Assembly (NCBI GenBank): GCA_022241785.1
Contig: JAKOMP010000027.1
Span: 1-59,440, forward strand
Reading direction: 5' to 3'
DNA: 59,440 nt
Source: Cyanocohniella sp. LLY
Lineage (GTDB): Bacteria > Cyanobacteriota > Cyanobacteriia > Cyanobacteriales > Nostocaceae
The notes under the pieces were generated by a model. The model was not told where the DNA came from. It saw only the letters and a list, made by a program, of their open reading frames with translations, and made no database searches. The position numbers were made by a program, and so were the translations under genes. Each line of letters begins with the position of its first letter. Position 1 is the stretch's first letter. Of this stretch, positions 39,052-47,907 are shown in pieces.

Positions 39052-39495
39052 ATGTTAAGCAGCGTTGACCGTTTGTTATTTGTCCGACGAGTACCAATTT
39101 TTAAAGAATTACGAGATGACTTTATCGTGCGCCTCACTTCAGTGATGCACGAACTGGAATTTCCCGCTAATTACACCATTTTTAGGCAAGGAGAAGAAGG
39201 GCGATCGCTCTATATTGTGGTGTCAGGTAGAGTTAAACTCCACATTGGGGATAAAAAACTAGCGGAGGTAGATCAGGGAAAATACTTTGGAGAGATGGCA
39301 GTATTTGATACTCAACCCCGCTCGGCTTCAGCGACAACTCTAGAACCTTGCGAATTTTTGGAACTGACGCAAGAGCAACTTTATGATGCCATTGAAGAAA
39401 CACCAGAAATTGCAGTGAATATTATTCGTGAGTTATCTCGTTTAATTCGCAGACTCAATGATGATATAAATGTTACACCTTCTCGCAGCCGTTAG
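39052..39495 (+). CDS. Stand-alone cyclic-nucleotide-binding domain protein
   Basis: A 147-residue protein that consists of one cyclic-nucleotide-binding beta roll with N- and C-terminal helices and no DNA-binding domain. Features: PIFKELRDDFIVRLTSVM, FRQGEEGRSLYIVVSGRVKL, and the phosphate-binding cassette FGEMAVFDTQPRSASATT with the Glu and Arg that contact cyclic nucleotide. It could bind cAMP or cGMP and act on a partner protein. It is divergent from the P-type ATPase gene across about 290 bp. A repeat with a strong hairpin follows the stop. Confidence 0.87.
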   Translation: MLSSVDRLLFVRRVPIFKELRDDFIVRLTSVMHELEFPANYTIFRQGEEGRSLYIVVSGRVKLHIGDKKLAEVDQGKYFGEMAVFDTQPRSASATTLEPCEFLELTQEQLYDAIEETPEIAVNIIRELSRLIRRLNDDINVTPSRSR

Positions 39496-39528
39496 TCCTT
39501 AGGAATGTGGATTTAATAAAATACAGAA

Positions 39529-39600
39529 CCTCACCCCCAACCCCTCTCCTTGGTAAGGAGAGGGGAGACTTTGACGCAAGTCAAAGGCGGGGTGAGGTCA
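39529..39600. repeat. CCTCACCCCCAACCCCTCTCC interspersed hairpin repeat
   Basis: The core CCCCTCTCCTTGGTAAGGAGAGGGG is a near-perfect hairpin with a short loop, flanked by the inverted pair ACCTCACCCC and GGGGTGAGGT. It may double as a terminator after the cyclic-nucleotide-binding protein gene. A related module occurs in 54460-54650. Confidence 0.75.
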
Positions 39601-39668
39601 AAAACTAGACTTGCATGTTATTTAATTCATGTTTCTTAGATAACAATCGGGCACTCAGTCTTCCCCCT

Positions 39669-39742
39669 TGCTCCCGTACCCTTCGGGAAGCTACGCTAAC
39701 GGCTGACGCTCACGGCGAAGCCTGCTCCCTGCCTCTTTTGAC
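39669..39742. repeat. Palindrome-rich interspersed repeat, copy C
   Basis: The unit TGCTCCCGTACCCTTCGGGA through GGCTGACGCTCACGGCG to CTGCCTCTTTTGAC is the same as at 14673-14746, apart from a one-base length difference in the CTGCTCCC run. The spacer from 39743 to 40003 that follows is AT-rich, with no gene seen. Confidence 0.87.
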
Positions 39743-40003
39743 AAAGGGTTGCGAAAAAACTGCCAAATAACAACATAGAAACCCAACTACATCAGTTATT
39801 TTTTAAGTAAATTGATGTAGCAAAAGGTGTTTAATGTATTTATAAGTATAAAAAATAAAAGTATAAAAAAATGCTTTAATATTGCAGTGCTATGGATTTA
39901 AAAAAATTATTGGCAATATAACCTGCTAATGTTATGTTACTTCCCAAGACAAAAGTTACAATCAAAGTCTGAAAGTAAGATTACACAATTTAACTGTTTC
40001 AGT

Positions 40004-40156
40004 ATGAACAAGAAATGGGCGGTTAAGCGAATGACCATCAACCTGGCATCAAATGAAGCCAAGAACCTGGAAAAATATTGTGAACAGACAGGCCGACCAG
40101 CAACTGATGTCATCAGAGAGCTGATTCGAGCATTGTCCATAAATCAGCAAGAGTAG
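40004..40156 (+). CDS. Mini ribbon-helix-helix (CopG/Arc-like) protein
   Basis: A 50-residue protein starting at ATG 40004: a basic start (MNKKWAVKR), one beta-strand (MTINLA), and two helices (SNEAKNLEKYCEQTGRP, then ATDVIRELIRAL). This is the ribbon-helix-helix layout of small DNA-binding repressors and antitoxins. A longer frame opening at 39929 has an unlikely N-terminus. The segment LEKYCEQTGRPATDVIRELI closely matches a second small protein at 40707-40892. No toxin gene is adjacent. The 550 bp that follow (40157-40706) contain no further gene I can support. Confidence 0.65.
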   Translation: MNKKWAVKRMTINLASNEAKNLEKYCEQTGRPATDVIRELIRALSINQQE

Positions 40157-40706
40157 ATTTGCTTTATTTCACTTTCTGCGTAACCTTCTACTTTAGTTAT
40201 GATTCTGAATAGCACTAAGAAAAGGGCAAATCCTGAAGATAATTGCTTTTTGGGTGTAATTAAAGAATTATAGTGAGGATTTTACTTACCATGTCCCCAC
40301 GTATTTCTCATTTTCCTTTTGTCTAGAACTTACACCTAATCCTGACAAGATTTGTATCTTAACTTTGTGCTATTCATCTCTTTTAATGAGTTCATTTGTA
40401 CTATAGATGAGACTCCAAAAAACTAACTTGCTTAATTTAAAGGCGATCGCCTTTAAGGTCTATTATTCAACAAAATCCTCGAAAATAGAGGTAATATTCA
40501 AAAATAAAGGCAACAATTTAATTGTCTTGAGATACAACTTCTTCAACCCTGAGTAGCTTACTCCAGGGAATAGAGTAGATAGACTGAATACATAATTTAG
40601 TAGTCTAGATTAGTAGACGCTTTCAGTTTTTGAATTAGTAAATCGATTCTTGGCGTTAAAAAGGCTGTTCTTCTAGACGGTGACTGTTAATGCCCAGTCT
40701 CAAAAC
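40157..40706. other. Intergenic region between the two mini RHH genes
   Basis: About 550 bp between convergent small genes. It is AT-rich, with one HIP1-like site (GGCGATCGCC near 40441). No coding frame, tRNA or known repeat is recognised. Confidence 0.4.
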
Positions 40707-40892
40707 TTAAGTCAAGGTTAGGCCTTGAATGAGTTCCAGGATCATATCCATTTCAGATTTACCTGTTTGTTCACAATATTGTTCCAGAATCTGGGCTTCT
40801 TCTGGTGTCAACGTTAAGGTAATTTGCTGAATTTCCGGTTCTGTGATGGAGGTTGTAGCAGCAGCAGATACACACATATCAGTCTGATTCAT
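40707..40892 (-). CDS. Mini ribbon-helix-helix-like protein, paralogue
   Basis: A 61-residue protein with a Ser/Thr/Ala-rich N-terminus of about 20 residues, then IQQITLTLTPEEAQILEQYCEQTGK and SEMDMILELIQGLTL. The strand-helix-helix pattern and the shared LE-x-YCEQTG-x(5)-D-x-I-x-ELI spacing mark it as a paralogue of the 40004-40156 protein. The start is less basic, so DNA binding is less certain. It is convergent with its paralogue and divergent from the STAND gene. It could regulate that gene, but nothing in the sequence proves it. Confidence 0.65.
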   Translation of the reverse strand: MNQTDMCVSAAATTSITEPEIQQITLTLTPEEAQILEQYCEQTGKSEMDMILELIQGLTLT

Positions 40893-41280
40893 TGATAATC
40901 AGCGAATGATTTACAAACTTGGCTAATCAAGTCTGTCAAAATAGCAACTTATTTACCAGTGAAGATCGTGATTTTAAGAATGAACTTAAGCATTTTTTAG
41001 TGATTTTATCGCCCATACATCAAATATATGTCTCAATTGCAGCTATTAGCTGTATGAGAGGAATTTAAAGTTTACGCCAGCAAATGCAAAAAATCAAGAG
41101 CTATTTCCACAAAATTCCCAAAATTACAAGCTGAGAAATCAGAAGCAGAGAATGGTATGCATATGCCAGGTAACTCGAATATTGAAAAAACTTATCTATA
41201 TACTTAGCTTTTATTTTACTAAAAGTACTCTTTTTTACTTTAATCTAAGCATTATTACAAGACTAATAGTGAGATAATAT
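40893..41280. other. AT-rich region upstream of the STAND gene
   Basis: This 388-bp stretch between divergent genes is markedly AT-rich, especially 41190-41280. No gene, repeat or clear Shine-Dalgarno was found. It must contain the promoters of the flanking genes. Confidence 0.4.
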
Positions 41281-44200
41281 ATGACTTTACCACATAAAAC
41301 ACGCAAGCGTGGTGTTTTACTTACTACTAAGGGATTACAGAAAATTCAGGAAGCGAAGCGTAAATTGGAAGTAGCGGAAAATTTTGGCAATAAGTACACT
41401 CTGGAAGAAATGAGCGCGCGCTCTGGATTATATCCTGGTACGATCTCGAAAGTAATAAATCGGGAAGGAGGAGTAGATAAACAGACTATTGAAAAGCTTT
41501 TTTCTGCTTTTGATTTAAAAATAGTTAAAAGTGATTATTCAACCGCGAATAATCGCCTGTATTGGGGAGAAGCTATTTTTCCATCAGTCTTTTATGGACG
41601 AAAAGAAGAACTTACCACCTTAAAGCAATGGATTCTCGATGATCAATGCCGATTGGTAGCACTATTGGGTATTGGAGGTATCGGAAAAACGGCGTTATCC
41701 GTAAAGCTGGCTGAACAGATTCAGGAAAACTTTGAGTATGTGATCTGGCGATCGCTACGAGAAGCCCCACCTATTAAAATTATTCTGGCTAATCTCATTC
41801 AGTTTCTATCGGACGAACAGGAAATAGAAAGCAACCTACCAGAAAATTTCAGTGACAGGATATCACGACTACTTGAATATTTACAAAATCACCGCTGTCT
41901 ACTCATACTTGATAATGCAGAGGCAATTCTTCGCAGTGGTAGTCGAGCTGGGGTTTATCGAGAAGGATATGAGGAATATGGTGAGCTTTTAAAACGGGTA
42001 GGAGAAGCAACACACCAAAGCTGCTTAGTGCTAACCAGTCGTGAAAAACCCAAAGAAGTAGCTTTACTGGAAGGAAATTTACTACCTGTGCGCTCCATAC
42101 CATTGAGTGGCTTAACAGTCGCAGAAGGTCAAGAAATCTTAAAACTTAAAGGGTTATCAGCAGCAGAAAATGAATGGCAAGCGATGATTGAACGCTATGC
42201 AGGCAATCCCCTAGCCTTGAAGATAGTTGCCACTACTATTCAAGATATTTTTGATGGTAATGTAACTGAATTTTTACAACAAGACACAGCTGTCTTTGGT
42301 GATATTCGCGATATTCTAGAGCAACATTTTGAACGCTTGTCAGATTTAGAAAAGAATATCATGTACTGGCTAGCAATTAATCGTGAGTCAATTACACTCT
42401 CAGAATTGCGAGAAGACCTTGTATCAACAGTACCACAAGCAAAATTACTAGAGGCTATAGAATCTTTAGGTAGGCGATCGCTAATCGAAAAGGCTACACC
42501 TACCCTAGTTGAGAACAGTAAAGCAACTTTCACTCTCCAACCTGTAGTCATGGAGTATATGACTCAGGTGTTAATAGAGCTAGTCTGTGAAGAAATTGTC
42601 ACTGACAATATACAGCTGTTTAGATGTCACGCACTGATTAAGGCTAATGCCAAAGACTACATCAGAGAAGTTCAAGTTCGCCTGATCCTCCAACCAGTTA
42701 TCAATGGATTGCTCACTAGATTAAACAGCAAAAAAGGCATTGAAAAAAGATTCACTGGTATTTTAGTCAGGCTACGCGAAGAATCGCCACAAGAAGCAGG
42801 ATACACAGCGGGAAATGTTCTGAATTTGCTGTGTCAATTACAGACAGATTTAAGCGGCTATGATTTTTCTGAACTGACAGTTTGGCAAGCAGACTTACGA
42901 AATATGAAGTTGCACGATGTCAATTTTCACAATGCCGATCTAGCCAAGTCTGTTTTTGCTGAAACCTTTGGTGGTGTCTTGTCAATAGCCTTTAGCCCTA
43001 ATGGCCAACTTTTGGCAATAGGCGATACTAATGGCGAGATTCGCTTATATCAGGTGGTGGATGGGAGACAAGTCCTTACCTGTCAGGGTCACAGTAATTG
43101 GATTCCTTCACTCGACTTTAGTCCTGATGGTAATATGCTGGCTAGCAGTAGTAGTGACCACACAGTGAAATTGTGGGATGCCAATACGGGGCAATGCCTA
43201 CAAACCTTACAAGGGCATGAACATGAGGTGTGGGCAGTTGCATTTAGCCCAGATGGTAATACATTAGTTAGTGGCAGTAACGACCGTACCGTGAAACTAT
43301 GGAGTATTAGTACTGGTGAATGCCTCAAAACTTTTCAGGGACATACAAGTTGGGTAATTTGTGCAGTTTGTACTCTGGATGGTCAAACCCTGGTAAGTGG
43401 CGGTGATGACAACACAATTAGGTTATGGGATGTCAGTACTGGTGAATGCTTGAAAATTTTGCAGGGACATAGTGATGGTATACGATCAATAACTATCAGT
43501 CCTGACGGTCAGACAATAGCCAGTAGCAGTGATGACCAGACAGTAAAATTGTGGGACCCTGGAACTGGTGAATGCATTCAAACGTTACAGGGACATTATG
43601 CAGCTGTCTGGTCAGTTACGTTTAGTCCTCAAGGCAATCTTATTGCTAGTGGTAGTCTCGACCAGACAGTAAAATTGTGGAATGTTAGTACTGGTCAGTG
43701 TGTTAAAACCCTTGAGGGACATTCCGGTTGGGTCTTTTCTGTGGTCTTTGGTTTGCATGGGCATATTCTTGCCAGTGGTAGTGAAGACCAAACAGTAAAA
43801 CTGTGGGATGTTATTACTGGTCAATGTATTAAAACTTTCAGTGGATATACTAACCAGGTTTGGTCAGTCGCTTACAGTCCGGATGGGCAAACATTGGTAA
43901 GTGGTAGTCATGACCACATTATGAGGTTATGGCATGTCAAGACAAGCCAAGTTTTACAAACTTTTCAGGGACATAGTGCTGCGGTGCGATCAGTAACTTA
44001 CAGCCCAAGTGGGAAAACATTGGCAAGTGGTAGTGACGATCAAACAGTGAAGTTGTGGGATGTGAATACAGGTCAAGCTTTGCAAACTCTTCAGGGACAT
44101 TCTGCTGTAGTCTGGTCAATTGCCTTTAGTCAGGATGGTCAAATGTTAGCAAGTGGCAGTGACGATCAAACAGTGAAATTATGGGATGTGAATACAGGTC

Positions 44201-44823
44201 AAGTCTTGCAAACTTTCCAGGGACATCGTGCTGCTGTCCAATCAGTTGCCTTCAACCCTCAAAGGAGGACACTGGCAAGCGGTGCTTGGGATCAAAAAGT
44301 GAAGTTGTGGGATATCAACACTGGTAAGTGTATAAGAACGTTAGAGGGACATACGAATTGGGTTTGGTCAATCGCTTTTAGTCCTAATGGTGAACTGCTG
44401 GCAAGTGCTAGTTATGATGGAAAAGTCAGGTTGTGGAATATTAGCACCGGTGCGTGTCTTCAAATTTTCGAGGTTTTTGCAAGTGGTATTGTCAAAGCAG
44501 TCATCTTTAGTCGGGATGGTAAGATTTTAGTAAGTAGTAGCCCTGATTACACAGTAAAATTATGGGATGTTCATACAGGTGAATGCAAAAAAATACTATA
44601 CGGACATTCAGCTTGGATCTGGTCAATTGCCTTTAGCCCAGATAATCAAACTCTAGCTAGCAGTGGTGCTGATGAGACGATTAGACTTTGGGATACAAGT
44701 ACAGGTGAGTGCTTAAAAGCTTTGAAAGCGAAGAGATTTTATGAGGGAATGAATATCAGAGGAGTTACAGGTTTAACGGCCGCAACTATTACTACTCTCA
44801 AAGGGTTGGGGGCAATTGCTTAA
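41281..44823 (+). CDS. STAND NTPase: HTH-NB-ARC-14x WD40
   Basis: A 1180-residue signal-transduction ATPase. Residues about 15-85 form a helix-turn-helix-like domain ([21 protein letters not shown]). The NB-ARC ATPase follows: Walker [10 protein letters not shown] at about 129-137, Walker [10 protein letters not shown] at about 207-214, sensor LVLTSREKP, and NPLALKIV. A helical region and a short pentapeptide-like linker ([20 protein letters not shown]) lead to fourteen WD40 repeats from about residue 560 to 1155, enough for two seven-bladed propellers. STAND proteins oligomerise on ligand binding; the propellers are the likely sensor and the N-terminal domain the effector or regulator. Relatives act in cell death, immunity or development. 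The partner is unknown. Confidence 0.92.
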   Translation: MTLPHKTRKRGVLLTTKGLQKIQEAKRKLEVAENFGNKYTLEEMSARSGLYPGTISKVINREGGVDKQTIEKLFSAFDLKIVKSDYSTANNRLYWGEAIFPSVFYGRKEELTTLKQWILDDQCRLVALLGIGGIGKTALSVKLAEQIQENFEYVIWRSLREAPPIKIILANLIQFLSDEQEIESNLPENFSDRISRLLEYLQNHRCLLILDNAEAILRSGSRAGVYREGYEEYGELLKRVGEATHQSCLVLTSREKPKEVALLEGNLLPVRSIPLSGLTVAEGQEILKLKGLSAAENEWQAMIERYAGNPLALKIVATTIQDIFDGNVTEFLQQDTAVFGDIRDILEQHFERLSDLEKNIMYWLAINRESITLSELREDLVSTVPQAKLLEAIESLGRRSLIEKATPTLVENSKATFTLQPVVMEYMTQVLIELVCEEIVTDNIQLFRCHALIKANAKDYIREVQVRLILQPVINGLLTRLNSKKGIEKRFTGILVRLREESPQEAGYTAGNVLNLLCQLQTDLSGYDFSELTVWQADLRNMKLHDVNFHNADLAKSVFAETFGGVLSIAFSPNGQLLAIGDTNGEIRLYQVVDGRQVLTCQGHSNWIPSLDFSPDGNMLASSSSDHTVKLWDANTGQCLQTLQGHEHEVWAVAFSPDGNTLVSGSNDRTVKLWSISTGECLKTFQGHTSWVICAVCTLDGQTLVSGGDDNTIRLWDVSTGECLKILQGHSDGIRSITISPDGQTIASSSDDQTVKLWDPGTGECIQTLQGHYAAVWSVTFSPQGNLIASGSLDQTVKLWNVSTGQCVKTLEGHSGWVFSVVFGLHGHILASGSEDQTVKLWDVITGQCIKTFSGYTNQVWSVAYSPDGQTLVSGSHDHIMRLWHVKTSQVLQTFQGHSAAVRSVTYSPSGKTLASGSDDQTVKLWDVNTGQALQTLQGHSAVVWSIAFSQDGQMLASGSDDQTVKLWDVNTGQVLQTFQGHRAAVQSVAFNPQRRTLASGAWDQKVKLWDINTGKCIRTLEGHTNWVWSIAFSPNGELLASASYDGKVRLWNISTGACLQIFEVFASGIVKAVIFSRDGKILVSSSPDYTVKLWDVHTGECKKILYGHSAWIWSIAFSPDNQTLASSGADETIRLWDTSTGECLKALKAKRFYEGMNIRGVTGLTAATITTLKGLGAIA
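42952..44740 (+). repeat. WD40-coding repeat array (14 units of about 126 bp)
   Basis: Fourteen units of about 42 codons occur. Units 9 and 10 (about 43970-44221) are nearly identical even at silent positions over a stretch of some 80 bases around AGTGACGATCAAACAGTGAA. This points to recent duplication or gene conversion within the array. Confidence 0.85.
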
Positions 44824-44959
44824 GAGCAACAGCCTTGAAAAGCATATTGCTCACTCTATACGATAGGCTCAATACTCTGTCCCTTAAGAGCAGAGATATA
44901 GCACCAGCGCCAAATTTAGTTGCTATCAATTATGATTACAAACTAAAGGTAGGTGGAAA

Positions 44960-45166
44960 CTAAAAATCAGCCATAGGAATATCACTTGGTAATCCTTTTG
45001 CGAATTCCTCAAACATGATTTTTTCCAAATCCAATTCTGTGTCATCGAAGCTTTCTGGATTAATTGCAAAATCAGCGACATTTTGATTTTCCTGATTTAC
45101 AGCAGAGTTATCAGAATTTAATAATTTTTGCTCAAGAGTTGTGGTTTGTGTTAATACTGTCTTCAT
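44960..45166 (-). CDS. Small acidic peptide, candidate precursor or substrate peptide
   Basis: A 68-residue peptide starting MKTVLTQTTTLEQKLL. ATG 45166 is chosen because GGAG lies nine bases before it; a TTG at 45181 would overlap that site. It has no membrane segment, cysteine or signal peptide. The middle is Asn/Gln-rich, the rest strongly acidic (ESFDDTELDLEKIMFEEF), and the tail reads GLPSDIPMADF. It lies 73-88 bp downstream of a heme-oxygenase-like metal enzyme gene on the same strand. A leader-like N-terminus with a distinct C-terminal tail next to a metal oxidase recalls a RiPP precursor. This is inference; it could equally be a small regulator. Confidence 0.6.
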   Translation of the reverse strand: MKTVLTQTTTLEQKLLNSDNSAVNQENQNVADFAINPESFDDTELDLEKIMFEEFAKGLPSDIPMADF

Positions 45167-45174
45167 GATTCTGT

Positions 45175-45178
45175 ACTC
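45175..45178 (-). promoter_or_regulatory. Ribosome binding site of the small acidic peptide
   Basis: GGAG (minus strand) lies nine bases before ATG 45166 in the run TTGGAGTACAGAATCATG. It decides the start in favour of the ATG over the TTG. Confidence 0.65.
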
Positions 45179-45254
45179 CAAGTTTTGATTTAATTAAGCT
45201 ATTTTTACAGACTGTTTGGTGAATACCTCAGAGTTTTATGGCTGAGTTTCACTT

Positions 45255-46097
45255 TCAGTTACTTGTAAGTTGTAATGGTTTTAAAACCTTATCAATCTCT
45301 TCATCTGATATGTAAGCTTCCTGAGGTGGACTAAAACGCAGTAACGCAGCTTGGTAACAAGCCTTGACAATGCGATCGCGCTCCTCAGTAGTAAGTCCTG
45401 CAATCATTTCCAGCGTTTCCTTTACGTGATCCACTTCCGCACTAACACCACTGTGTGCGCGCAAGCAACGGGTAGCTTTGATCCCTGGTGGTAGTAGTGA
45501 CTCCACACTCTGGATATAACCCTCTCCTACACATATCCCTAAACGTTCCGCCGTATAGGAATAGCCTACGCAATCAATTGGATGTGAGTCCTGCACACTT
45601 TGAGTGAAGTAATCCAACAAAGTCTTAGCAGCGGGAGGCAATAGCGCTTCCACCACTGCTTCAGCATCATATCCCATTGATTGAATATCCCGTAGGGCGA
45701 GAAGGTCGTGACCTGCTTCTTCTCTGGCTTTCTGTGCAGCCCACTGTGCCAAAATCTGACGATTGGCTAAAGCAAAGCGCTCTCGCGCTGACTCCATCAA
45801 TCGCGGCGTAGAGTGGCACAAATGGTAAAAAGCTGCCAGTCGCCATACCCAACGTGTAGGAGTCAGGGCTGGTGGTCTACGCTCTGATTTTACCGCATAC
45901 CAGGCAGATATTATTGCACTATTTAACAGCTTCCGGGTGTTAGTTAAGGTTTCTGTATCTATCATTTTTTGATCGCAGGAAACATCAATATCCGCAGATT
46001 CAGGTTGATCTAACCGAGTGCGATTGGCAGTTTTCATTACTACTTCGTCAGGCTCAACCTGTACTGATTCAGTATTAATGAAAAAGTCATTAGACAT
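45255..46097 (-). CDS. Heme-oxygenase-like iron-containing redox enzyme (HDO/TenA-PqqC fold)
   Basis: A 280-residue protein. After about 48 polar, probably unfolded residues comes an all-helical domain of the iron-containing redox enzyme family (Haem_oxygenas_2 type). Candidate metal ligands are in KAREEAGHDLLALRDIQSMG (Glu126/127, His130, Asp137), YTAERLG (Glu184), and RAHSGVSAEVDHV (His215, Asp223, His224), the spacing expected for heme-oxygenase-like diiron oxidases. Such enzymes oxidise amino acids, fatty acids or peptide side chains with O2. The substrate is unknown. A small acidic peptide gene follows on the same strand. Start is ATG 46097; Met21 is an alternative. Confidence 0.8.
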   Translation of the reverse strand: MSNDFFINTESVQVEPDEVVMKTANRTRLDQPESADIDVSCDQKMIDTETLTNTRKLLNSAIISAWYAVKSERRPPALTPTRWVWRLAAFYHLCHSTPRLMESARERFALANRQILAQWAAQKAREEAGHDLLALRDIQSMGYDAEAVVEALLPPAAKTLLDYFTQSVQDSHPIDCVGYSYTAERLGICVGEGYIQSVESLLPPGIKATRCLRAHSGVSAEVDHVKETLEMIAGLTTEERDRIVKACYQAALLRFSPPQEAYISDEEIDKVLKPLQLTSN

Positions 46098-46383
46098 GGC
46101 TCATTTTACACTTTTATTACTTTCAGTATCTTAGTTACCACTTTTACTGCCAAATTATCTATTAGTTACATATTTCTTAACAAAGAAGTAAAGTAAGGCT
46201 AGCATAAACACAGAAGTTTTACCAATGCCACCATTCCTAATAGTGTTGCTAATTGGTAATCCTCATTGATAATCTATTGCTCGGTGGTAATTTTCAACTT
46301 GCTAGTACAAACCTACCTTATGTATCAACAAATGACAAGGTAATGAATTAAAATCATCATTACAGTAGAAACTGAGTGCATCT
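46098..46383. other. Intergenic region upstream of the heme-oxygenase-like gene
   Basis: 286 bp between cbiA (ending at 46384) and the start of the heme-oxygenase-like gene, both on the minus strand. No gene or repeat is seen; it probably holds the promoter of the enzyme-peptide pair. Confidence 0.4.
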
Positions 46384-47838
46384 TTAGATACATCTTTGCA
46401 GAAACCTTTGGGGTATTTCCACATTATCTCCCCAGTGTAAATGAATATACGAGGCATGAAGATTTACTGGTAAACCCCATCCTTCATTTCCCATGTTTTC
46501 CTGACTATCGTAGCGATACGTTGCAAACAAGGGCTGGTGAGGATTTGAGCTTAAATGGGAACGATGAAACTCATGCCCATAAATATTTATCCCTGTTTGT
46601 CCTAAAAGACTATCTTGTAAGGCTACGGCACGACGATAACCCAAGGTTAAACTTTTACCCATGACAGCCGATGTGGGTAATACTCCTACCATTGGCCAAA
46701 ATTGATGATCAAAATCGATAATTTGCTCACACAAATACATTAAGCCGCCACATTCGGCAATTGTGGGCATTCCATCTAAAATAGCTGTTTTCACTGCCTC
46801 ACGAGCGCTAGTGTTGGCTGCAAGTTGCTGGGCAAAAACTTCTGGAAAACCACCACCAAAATACATCCCCTGTATACCTGGGGGTAGTTCAGCGTCTGCT
46901 AATGGACTCCAGAAGACTAATTCTGCACCCAAGTTTCGTAGTAAATCGAGATTATCTTGGTAATAGAAATTAAAAGCGCGATCGCGGGCGATGGCAATTT
47001 TTACAGGAAATGGGAGGGATGAGGAGTTTGGGTACTCGCCGAAAGTCTTCCCCCCTGCTCCCTGCTCCCGTCCACTGAGCGTAGCCGTTCGCGCAGCGTC
47101 TCGTAGAGAAGTGCTGCTCCCCTGCATCTTCATCCCCTTGTCCTCGCTCTTCAATAGGGGTAATAACTTTTGCCAGTCGAAGCAGGTATCGCCTAAATCA
47201 GCTAGACGATTAATTACAGCATCCAATTCAGGAAGTTCGGCTGTGGGAATTAAACCTAAATGGCGATCAGGGATTGTGATGTTATCTTGACGACGTAGTA
47301 CACCAAGAATTGGTAATTGTAAAGATTTTAGGGAATTTTTCAGGAGGGATAAGTGGCGATCGCTTCCCACTCTATTTAATATCAACCCAGCAATTTTAAT
47401 TCTCGCATCAAACGAGCAATAACCATGAGCGATCGCAGCTACAGAACCAGATAAGCGGCTACAATCAATTACCAACACCACAGGCACATCTAATAGCCGC
47501 GCAATGTGTGCCGTACTAGCAAAATCGGTGGCTTGGGAATCTTCTTCCCGACTACCCACGCCATCAAATAGCCCCATCACGCCTTCTACTAGGGCATATT
47601 CACTTTCTTGGCTATGTTGGGCAAAACATTGTTGAACGTAAGCTTCAGAAGTTAGCACCGGATCTAAATTTCGACAAGCACGATTAGTTACGTGCTGATG
47701 AAACATCGGATCAATGTAATCAGGGCCAACCTTAAAAGATTGCACCATGACACCACGACGGCGTAAAGATGCTAGCAGGGTGAGCGTAACTGTTGTCTTG
47801 CCCACCCCACTACGTTCTCCAGCAATAATTAAAGCCAT
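46384..47838 (-). CDS. cbiA: Cobyrinate a,c-diamide synthase (CbiA/CobB)
   Basis: A 484-residue two-domain amidase of cobalamin synthesis. The N-terminal ATPase has ALIIAGERSGVGKTTVTLTLL and FKVGPDYIDPMFH; the C-terminal class I glutamine amidotransferase has the nucleophile Cys in TIAECGGLMYLCE. It amidates the a and c side chains of (hydrogeno)cobyrinate with glutamine and ATP. I use ATG 47838; an upstream frame start at 47892 adds an unconserved 18 residues. Between the two domains about 30 residues (SSTSLRDAARTATLSGREQG and following) are encoded by an interspersed repeat at 47047-47129. The gene follows opcA by 69 bp on the same strand. Confidence 0.93.
   Translation of the reverse strand: MALIIAGERSGVGKTTVTLTLLASLRRRGVMVQSFKVGPDYIDPMFHQHVTNRACRNLDPVLTSEAYVQQCFAQHSQESEYALVEGVMGLFDGVGSREEDSQATDFASTAHIARLLDVPVVLVIDCSRLSGSVAAIAHGYCSFDARIKIAGLILNRVGSDRHLSLLKNSLKSLQLPILGVLRRQDNITIPDRHLGLIPTAELPELDAVINRLADLGDTCFDWQKLLPLLKSEDKGMKMQGSSTSLRDAARTATLSGREQGAGGKTFGEYPNSSSLPFPVKIAIARDRAFNFYYQDNLDLLRNLGAELVFWSPLADAELPPGIQGMYFGGGFPEVFAQQLAANTSAREAVKTAILDGMPTIAECGGLMYLCEQIIDFDHQFWPMVGVLPTSAVMGKSLTLGYRRAVALQDSLLGQTGINIYGHEFHRSHLSSNPHQPLFATYRYDSQENMGNEGWGLPVNLHASYIHLHWGDNVEIPQRFLQRCI
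47047..47129. repeat. Composite interspersed repeat inside cbiA
   Basis: It contains CCCCCTGCTCCCTGCTCCCG, then GAGCGTAGCCGTTCGCGCAGCGTCTCGTAGAGAAG, then TGCTCCCCTGCAT. The modules are shared with 14505-14746 and 55680-55760. It keeps the cbiA frame open and falls in the interdomain linker. Confidence 0.8.
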
Positions 47839-47907
47839 ATGCTTGGGGTAATTGGTAGTTAGGCATTGGTAATTATCCCATTCCCCAAGCAATATGTCAG
47901 TGAAAAG

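Noticed and set aside
43089-43824. Minus-strand open frames inside the WD40 array
   Set aside because: They are periodic shadows of the repeated codons of the STAND gene.
46098-47907. Cobalamin riboswitch ahead of cbiA or near cobT/cobD
   Set aside because: No B12-box-like GCCACTG context with surrounding stems was recognised upstream of any of the three cobalamin genes.
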